Positions 8,711 to 15,236 of a DNA stretch of 15,236 nucleotides are shown here, one piece after another. This stretch comes from Saccoglossus kowalevskii (lineage: Eukaryota > Hemichordata > Enteropneusta > Harrimaniidae): NCBI RefSeq assembly GCF_000003605.2, contig NW_003107097.1, positions 1-15,236 on the forward strand, given 5' to 3'. Position 1 is the first letter of the stretch. Every line of letters begins with the position of its first letter. The position numbers were made by a program, and so were the translations under genes. The notes below the pieces were generated by a model. That model was not told the DNA's origin and did no database searches. It worked only from the letters and a program-made list of their open reading frames with translations.

Positions 8711-8789
8711 GTTTGTGCTGAGTAAACCATGATTATAGTAGGCTTTATTTGTGTGTATTGTGCATGCCCAACTAGACACGTTATTTGTG

Positions 8790-8870
8790 CCTAACAGTGA
8801 GTGTGTCTGCTGGCAGTGGTGATTTGAGTTCCATGTGTTTATATATGTGACTGTAATTGTGAATACTTCC
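8790..8870 (+). repeat. Decayed SINE-like unit (tail-related)
   Basis: GTGTCTGCTGGCAG followed by GATTTGAGTTCC, then a tail with TTTATATATGTGACTGTAAT, parallels the order of GTCTGCT, TTTGAACCCC and TGTATATGTGCCTGTAAT in the unit at 9062-9175. It is degenerate and shorter. It is best read as a second copy of the same SINE family in tandem-like orientation. Confidence 0.3.
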
Positions 8871-9061
8871 ACTCAGGTGTTTGTCACTGCTGGTTGAAAA
8901 ATCGTAACTGAGTAAGTCGTTCTGATCGTGATCATACTAAGCTTTACTAGAACTATATTTTGCATGTTGTTTATGACAAATTGATTTGCCCATGTCCATC
9001 TAGTCGCCGTAAGTGCACATTTACTACATACTATTTCAAGTACACTGTCTTTTTGTGACAG

Positions 9062-9175
9062 TGCATTATAGCCTAATGGGGTGCGCGTCTGCTTATAGTG
9101 AGCAGGGTGCATTTGCCGAGTTGAGAGTTTGAACCCCGTGTTATATGTTTGTATATGTGCCTGTAATTTTAATCA
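9062..9175 (+). mobile_element. tRNA-derived SINE head and tail
   Basis: A tRNA-like segment carries an A-box-like TAGCCTAATGG (9069-9079). An anticodon-arm-like hairpin follows, CTGCT/AGCAG with a 7-nt loop (9089-9105), and then a B-box-like AGTTTGAACCC (9126-9136). The T-arm does not pair and the position before the anticodon is not T, so it is not a working tRNA. The order and spacing match the head of tRNA-derived SINEs, which are common in invertebrates. The tail (TATATGTTTGTATATGTGCCTG) has two poorer relatives upstream. No A-rich end or clear target duplication is visible, so the 3' end is uncertain. Confidence 0.55.
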
Positions 9176-9232
9176 CAGCTTTAATGATAGGCGTATTCAA
9201 GATGTCCCGATGAGACAAAAGTCGACACTCCT

Positions 9233-9394
9233 CACGTGGGAGAAATGCGAGTTACACCTGTCTCTAAATTGAATGATGTTATAGTACATCTATTGCCACA
9301 AGGCATGTATCCAGTTATACACATGTCTATAATTGAATATTGTTAAGTTACACACGTTGGCCATCTATTCCCACTAGGCCTAACATCCCACGTG
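9233..9394. repeat. 162-bp inverted-repeat-bounded dimer
   Basis: CACGTGGGA (9233-9241) and its exact reverse complement TCCCACGTG (9386-9394) bound a segment made of two diverged direct copies, starting AGTTACAC at 9250 and AGTTATAC at 9313. Both copies carry TGTCT-TAAATTGAAT-like, TTACAC-like and CTATT-CCAC-AGGC-like blocks in the same order; the second has an insertion of about 16 bp. There is no flanking duplication that I can see. It could be a small transposon remnant or part of a larger repeat that includes the SINE unit just upstream. Confidence 0.4.
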
Positions 9395-12300
9395 TATTAT
9401 TCATTTAATAAACATCAGATATCTATGGCTGTGAGGAATCTCAGGTCATCCTTCATGCTGTGTTGTTTATCATGTCATTTTATTATATTCACAGCCTGGT
9501 GTTAACATAGGCTGGAGAATTCCTTAGTTCTTTGTGTTATTGCTATAGTGGGTTCTTGTCCCAGAACCCTTACATAAGTGCAGCAGATGGATACCACAGT
9601 AGTCGATCATGCAGCCCTTCTTCTTCTGTCTTTGTCCTGCTGTGCACATTATATATGCATATATTCAGTCATTAATAAGTCTTGCTTACTCACTTACTGA
9701 ATTGGGTCATTCTGCCATCTCTAGAAAAGCTTGTTGTTATGTTTTTCACAGTATTTTATTGTGAGGTTAGTTAAAGTTATCTATTGCATCAGAATATAAT
9801 GGAGACACGAAATGCACGTGGAGTACCGCAATAAAAAGTATGTTCACCCATGCTGCTCATTTTGAAACATCACCACAAAAAAACTGTTGTGAGAGAATTG
9901 AAGTGGAATGAGATGTACATACATATATCAGTGAATTAAATTCTAGGATGAGTTCAACTTATTTTACATAATGACTGGTGTCGATTTTGCATCGGAACAT
10001 TTTGTTTGTTTATGACACTTTTTAATAATAATAATATATGTGACAGTCAATAAAACATGTTTCAACCATCTTTCATATATCCGGACACTTTGATTTGGAG
10101 CCCAGCCACAACTCGCCATAAAAAATACACTGTTCTACATTCCCATATTCAAAATTCATTGACCATTGCCTAAGTATGTATGTATGACAACTAACATAGT
10201 CTGGGGGATCAAGACACATGTTTGCACTATAGTCTAGGCAAGATTATATCGTTTTGTATTGCATGGCTTGCTGTGTGACGTATCTAAGGTTAATCGTACA
10301 TTTTTGGTTTCTCATGCATTTAGAATAGTTACACGTACTTTTTTGCTCTACCATTTTTGAACATACAAGATGATAATAAAAGATAACACAAATACATAAT
10401 GGTGCATAGGTGGCATCATTCTTTGATTTTCTGTGTTTTGATGTGATGTCAACTGAAACGTGTTTAGAGTCGCATAAAGTAGCGATACATTGAAATATAC
10501 ACAAAATGTTTAAATGTGTCCTTCAATTATAATTCCCGTTTTCAATCGCATACAATGACTTTGTTTTGTTTACTGTCAAAGAGGGGTTTCTGTATAATCT
10601 TTAAACAAACAATAAAAATAATGAAATCAAGGTCACTTCCAACTATATACTGCTATAAAAATCATGCATTTTTCATCGGGGCTTTTTTTTAATTTTCTGC
10701 AATAAAGATGATATCATTAGTATACTAGAATTTCTGAATTACAATATATTGGTTTATAGAATATATTTTCAAACAAAGTATTAACATTCCAATGGAAATA
10801 CATTATGTTCTCTTGCTGGCAGATTTATGTCTTCATTTGCATGAAACTGAATTCCCACAGAAAATAGCTTAAAAAGTTAAAAGTATAAAGAAGCCACATT
10901 TCTCAATTTCCCATTCATATATATTAATAATGTACCTTCCATCAACAATCCTAAACACATTTATGTGCAATATGTCAAATCAAGATTGGTAACACCCGTG
11001 GTAAACACGTGTCAAGTGGAAAGAGACACATGCTAACGTACTGCATTGGCGTTCGAACGTTAGTTTTTTTAACTACTATGATATATTAATTCATGAGGTA
11101 TCATAGTTTGTTTATTAGCCTAGTTTTATTATTTGATCAGTATCTAAGTAAAAATGTGTTCCATGCCTATAAATTATACCATCTGTACATAGAAATAACA
11201 TCAAGGAAATTAAAAATTATTCATTTAGATATAGTACACATCACTACAAACAATGAAAACAACTATATACATGCATGATACATTTACATGTCTATTTCCT
11301 GGCAACCACAGCTTAACTATTTGCACATTGTGCATTTATTTTGGTGTCTTTGAATGCAGCCATTACATGTTTGAGATATCATAAATTCAAAAGAATCCAA
11401 ACTAATAATGATAAATATTTATATTATTTCCATTAATCACGCATTCTCATTAGTTAACTAGAAATAGTTGATGTTTGAATTTTTTTTACACATGTTATTA
11501 GGTATGTGAAATAACATTGCATTGCATCCAAAATGAAATATGATTCGAGATAGTTATGATATACTGAAACCGTGTCACATTGATAGCATTGAGTTAAAAC
11601 AAACTGTTCCAAAACACAGCAAAAAGACTGATCTCTAACTTTTTGAGTTGATATCAACGACTTTCCTCAACACAAATAATGCATCATTTATGAACAAAAA
11701 ATGATCATTGCATTTAAATGATAAACTAGATTAACATAAATCGGGGTTAGTAATTCGAAAGGGGCATCTACAGCGTAAAGTGAGATAAATGGCACCTTTA
11801 TCAAACCAGATGATTACTTCACGTAAATAAATGTAAATATATTATTGCTGAATGTTTGTTTAAATGAATTAGAAGGTCAGTATTGTGTTGAAGACATTTA
11901 AAAATCAAGTATTTTAAGAAAATACAGGTTCTATTCACAGATTATTAAAATCTAGTCTGTAATAGCAAAAACACACAATTAGTGATTATCGTTTCATAAA
12001 TGTTTATTTTAAGAGACGTATGTGTCGAAGACTATTCGATGTAGTGCGAGGTTTGTTTGGTTCGTTGATTGGAAACATCTCGATTCGATATTTTTTCAAA
12101 TGTCATTCCAGTTGAGTAATGAGAACGGGTTATATGAAGTTGTAGAACTAAACAGGATATGTACAACAGCATGTACTGTAAACACACAGGCTTCGAATTC
12201 ACTCACAAAAATGAGACAAAAGAAGATGTAATTCTAGACCATTGGGGTCTTAGGTGCACGTAGCTGCACAGTACTCAGTGTGACTCATATAACACTTACA

Positions 12301-12699
12301 CACCCCCATCAAGAAAGGTCAGATGTATGATAATACAGGATTTAGAAAAGAGGTCACTAGATAGATTAATATGCGTTCAGTGCTACTGTGTTTTTAATCA
12401 ATGTATCACTGCCCTATGATTTGACCATGGATTATATTGATATTTATCTATTACTGTTTAATGTATTTAACTATTTTTTGGTCTAGTCAATTCAAACGGC
12501 GGACTGTAACCATCATGATGATAAACATCTTCCCTCGTATAACTTACAGTACAGTAATAAACACATTTCTCGAGTGAAAACTACACTGTTTATAAATATA
12601 TACATATTTTTCATGCAAAATTAGAATTGGTAATCATTTCGTAATTTAGTTGTTTCATGTTATAATGTTAATAACTAAGTATCAAGCGTTTTCTTTCAG
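9395..12699. other. AT-rich DNA, no gene recognised
   Basis: Nothing with protein character is seen. The longest frames are 86 codons (minus, 10244-10504) and about 69 (plus, 12022-12231), and neither has a recognisable domain. Small items are a 7-bp hairpin GGGTTCT/AGAACCC at 9550-9569, a CACGTG at 9815-9820 and 11006-11011, an (AAT)n-like run near 10024-10035, the B-box-like palindrome with T-run at 11033-11070, and a perfect AP-1 consensus TGACTCA near 12281. The stretch could be the intron upstream of the candidate exon at 12700. Confidence 0.55.
11033..11070 (+). other. Hairpin with B-box-like core and T-run
   Basis: CTAACGT (11033-11039) pairs with ACGTTAG (11057-11063). The loop contains GTTCGAAC, close to the core of a Pol III B-box, and a run of seven Ts follows at once, as in a Pol III terminator. 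The T-arm and acceptor stem of a tRNA cannot be built from the surrounding bases, so it is not annotated as a tRNA. Confidence 0.25.
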
Positions 12700-12895
12700 G
12701 CCTGTCATGTTCTTCTAGTCTGTTGTGATGCCGCCTGGAAATGTACGATGGACAACTGGCCACGAGAATGAAATTAACACACTGTTGAAAATGACGCTTG
12801 TGTGATTTGCATCAGTCACGTCAGGTCGGCATCCAGCAATTTTCGTTTAAAAAGAAATGCATTGTTGAAATAAATATTGAATGTATTGGTCTCAT
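12700..12895 (+). other. Candidate 3'-terminal exon
   Basis: A strong acceptor (TTTTCTTTCAG, ending at 12699, with TTAAT as a possible branch point about 30 bp upstream) is followed by a locally GC-rich stretch to about 12840 and then AATAAA at 12869-12874 with T/G-rich sequence after it. In phase 0 the exon would encode ACHVLLVCCDAAWKCTMDN and then WPRE before a TGA at about 12769; the other two frames stop within nine codons. This is the arrangement of a last exon with a short coding end and a 3' UTR of about 120 nt. The upstream exon is not identified. A non-coding RNA end or a chance match is possible. Confidence 0.35.
12869..12874 (+). terminator. Polyadenylation signal AATAAA
   Basis: A canonical hexamer about 170 bp after the strong acceptor at 12699. 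It is followed by TGTATTGGTCTC-type T/G-rich sequence within the expected distance. In AT-rich DNA the hexamer is frequent, so its weight comes from the context. Confidence 0.35.
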
Positions 12896-13875
12896 TCAAG
12901 TGTCAGTGTATCGATCTGGGTATCGATAAAAGTTTAAACTTATTATTCAGTATATTTATTGACAAAACATGTAAGAATATAACCCGACATTTAGGTATAA
13001 TTAAATGAATTTGGTTCTTGATAGATGAATGCCATGGTTACTCCCTTTTTATTATTGTGATATTGAGCAATACTTTTAATAAATACACTGATAGATTATA
13101 GAAATTAAAAACCGTGGGGCTAGGATAATTTTAAAAGAGTACAAACGGGCGCCTGTAAATGACATGATGAATAAACTCAATATTTAAACACTCCCAATCC
13201 CGCACGTTAACTAGATTTTCTAAAAAATCAAAATTTAAATTTGCTACAAAATTTATGATAATAGAGAACATTAACGTTGATTTAAAGTCACCAGCAGCTA
13301 TTAACTCATTTAAACTTAGAAACCGAGTAGTTTATTGCTATTTGTTCTGTTTATATCAGTCTTAGCATTGTATGTAATTTACTGCGATGAATAAAAAAAA
13401 TAAGAAATGCATCTGAAAAAAATGGACAAGAACCAGTTTTATCGATTTAGCTGCAGTCAATTTAAAAGTACACATTAAGACACAAATTTAAAGGGTACAA
13501 TATACTAATTTAATTTCAGTTGTCTAACTAAATATCAAGGTACAGCATCATTGCGAAACAATTACACTCATCCAGGGATATAACGGTTACTTAATAACGT
13601 ATTATTTGTAATCCAGTGTACATATGGCGCTTTTGTGTTAGTTTCTTTCTTGGATTATCGGTGTTATTTGATGTATTTGTTATTAGACATGGTCAATTTG
13701 TTATCAGATCAAATTGCGTTCATGGACATTGATTGTCACTGTGTGCGGGTTACTTATACGGTACTTATGCAATAGTTCACAAGAAGATTTGTTATTCGAC
13801 CGAGGCAAACTAATGACTTAGGCAGGTAATTTGGAAACAGGTGAAACGACAGGATATATCTCAGTCCCCCAATGG
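12896..13875. other. AT-rich DNA, no gene recognised
   Basis: Only short features are seen. TATCGAT/ATCGATA is a 7-bp inverted repeat at 12909-12928. An acceptor-like TTTAATTTCAG ends near 13519 with no open frame of note after it. A minus-strand frame of 68 codons starting at 13960 overlaps the degenerate repeat and is not considered a gene. Confidence 0.55.
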
Positions 13876-14176
13876 ATGGCAGAACCATGCCGTGTTTCAG
13901 CCTGAGTGGTAGAACCCTACTATATTGCAGCAGAAAAAACAGAGCCTGACTGCGTTTCATGATGGCAGAATCATACCGTATTTTTTTGCTGGCAGAAAAT
14001 CACCGTGTTCCAGGCAGGCAGTTTTAAGCTCACAGAAGTATACAGCGTTTCTTGTTGTCAGAGCCATTCCATAATTCGAAACAAAACCCTGTAACAAGTG
14101 TTTGAGCCACACACTGCTTCAGGCTGCCAGACCCATACCCTTTTTCTCGTTGCCAGAACCTTAATACCTTTCCCTT
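13876..14176 (+). repeat. Old degenerate tandem repeat, period about 27-31 bp
   Basis: A motif close to TGGCAGAACCATACCGTGTT recurs with starts near 13877, 13907, 13938, 13963, 13990, 14029, 14055, 14125 and 14151. Each copy has a CAGA core, an ACC block and then a T-rich part (GTTTCAGGC-like). Spacing is 26-31 bp in most places and wider between 13990 and 14125, where copies are broken. Divergence is much higher than in the array at 1-765, so this array is old. Open frames on the minus strand across it (13754-13960 and 14058-14285) follow from the repeat. Confidence 0.65.
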
Positions 14177-15236
14177 TACCCACTAATCCCATTATGTAAC
14201 TCAAGTAAAAACACACAGCGTGGAGTTCCCAGTTTGTGTGGTTTCCTGGGTGATACCCGAATGCACATATGTATATTGATCTCATCTCTCATTTTTCCTG
14301 TATTGTGTGAGTTTGTTGATGTCAATTGCATATTGTTTAGTTGTCACTGACATCGATTTTCGCTGTATAGATTTTACCTGTCAATCTAAACTATGATTAA
14401 TGAATTATATTATACATTTTTTGATTGAATAATTTATTATTGGCCTAATCAATTAAACGACAAGATATATGATATTCTAAATGCAGCATTGCCTCTTTAC
14501 TTCGAATTTCCCATTTATACAATTAGATGTTATCTACATTTCAGTTTAATTTTGGATGGGGGATTCGGTTGGCGTAACATCGACAGTCTATTTCACCAGA
14601 TATTTGAAATACTAGAAATCTAGGTAATGCCGAACCATCGGTTTATGAATAAATTAGGCAAATATCCTATTTATTATTCTTACGCGGTTTTAATCGCAAC
14701 TTTTAGATATCCAGATGAAGTTGAGTCAAAAAAGACTAAAAATTCTGCTACATACTTAAGTATATATGCATTAAGTTTGACTCCAAAGGCTGGCATTTGA
14801 ATGTTTCTATAAATAATTCAGCACACCTTCGCAGCGATATCCGACCAAATCAAATCTATGAGTATACATTTCCTAGCTCATCCGCTACAGTACGGTATGT
14901 ATACAGAGTTTTAAAGAGGAATTCTTCTTTCTTTCCAAACTATTGAACAAAAGATTTTGTGGAGAACAGTCAGTCTGTGTTTTCTCATAAAAAGCGTGAT
15001 GTTAAATACGCATATGACATCAAGATAATGTCTCTGGTGTACTCATACAGAAACCATTTGTGTAGACTCAGAATGATGTTTGATGGGTACCACATATGGA
15101 GCAGGATGTGCTCACTCATTTCGAAACACCTGACATAATTTCATAAATACCGCAAGATCCATATTCTTTTACTGATTTGACATTATGTATATACCCCTAT
15201 CATAAGTCGAGCGCCCTCAAACACTTCCTGTTCAGA
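14177..15236. other. AT-rich DNA, no gene recognised
   Basis: Both strands were read and no coding exon, RNA gene or repeat array was found. A loose inverted pair (TTGATT near 14421 and AATCAA near 14448) and an acceptor-like CATTTCAG near 14544 are the only items. The right edge cuts through unremarkable sequence. Confidence 0.55.

Noticed and set aside
9062-9141. Functional tRNA gene
   Set aside because: The acceptor and T stems do not pair and the base before the anticodon is wrong. It is kept as a SINE head only.
10244-10504. 86-codon minus-strand frame
   Set aside because: No domain or splice support, and the composition matches the AT-rich background.
3485-11985. Related 24-mers at 3485-3508 and 11962-11985 (21 of 24 alike)
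   Set aside because: The similarity stops at the edges of this short AT-rich stretch, so it may be chance. A genome search would be needed to call a dispersed repeat.

Overview
The window looks like non-coding or intronic DNA from an animal nuclear genome. It is AT-rich (about one third GC by eye) and has no long ORF, no bacterial-type gene packing and no ribosomal or clear tRNA genes. It does have minisatellites, a palindromic TA-flanked MITE, tRNA-derived SINE debris, GT/AG splice-site-like signals and AATAAA signals. The repeat style fits a marine invertebrate, and I would guess a mollusc. That guess rests on general resemblance, not on a diagnostic gene.

Layout. Bases 1-765 are a 22-bp minisatellite of 35 units that runs off the left edge. 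From 766 to about 3540 there is AT-rich unique DNA with short palindromes, a few splice-site-like signals and a hairpin over a possible 3' splice site (3324-3354). Bases 3593-3805 hold a complete-looking 209-bp MITE with 45-bp inverted ends and a TA duplication. Bases 4017-4439 are a 50-bp tandem array with a 100-bp dimer structure. Bases 5389-5551 hold three abutting hairpins, an A-rich tail and a near-duplicated flank, resembling a retroposed structured RNA.

From 5552 to 7438 nothing is recognised. Bases 7440-9700 are less AT-rich. They carry the best protein-like reading frame (minus strand, 8120 down to 7710), a perfect minus-strand splice donor near 8509, a cluster of decayed tRNA-SINE-like units (8640-9180) and a 162-bp inverted-repeat-bounded dimer (9233-9394). 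From 9700 to 12699 is AT-rich sequence with no gene seen. A candidate 3'-terminal exon with a strong acceptor and an AATAAA lies at 12700-12895. Bases 13876-14176 are an old degenerate repeat with a period of about 27-31 bp. The rest is unannotated AT-rich DNA.

No set of genes working together can be supported. The points most worth checking are the triple-hairpin retroposon-like unit, the minus-strand ORF at 7710-8120, the terminal exon at 12700, and the excess of perfect CRE (TGACGTCA) and CACGTG palindromes.
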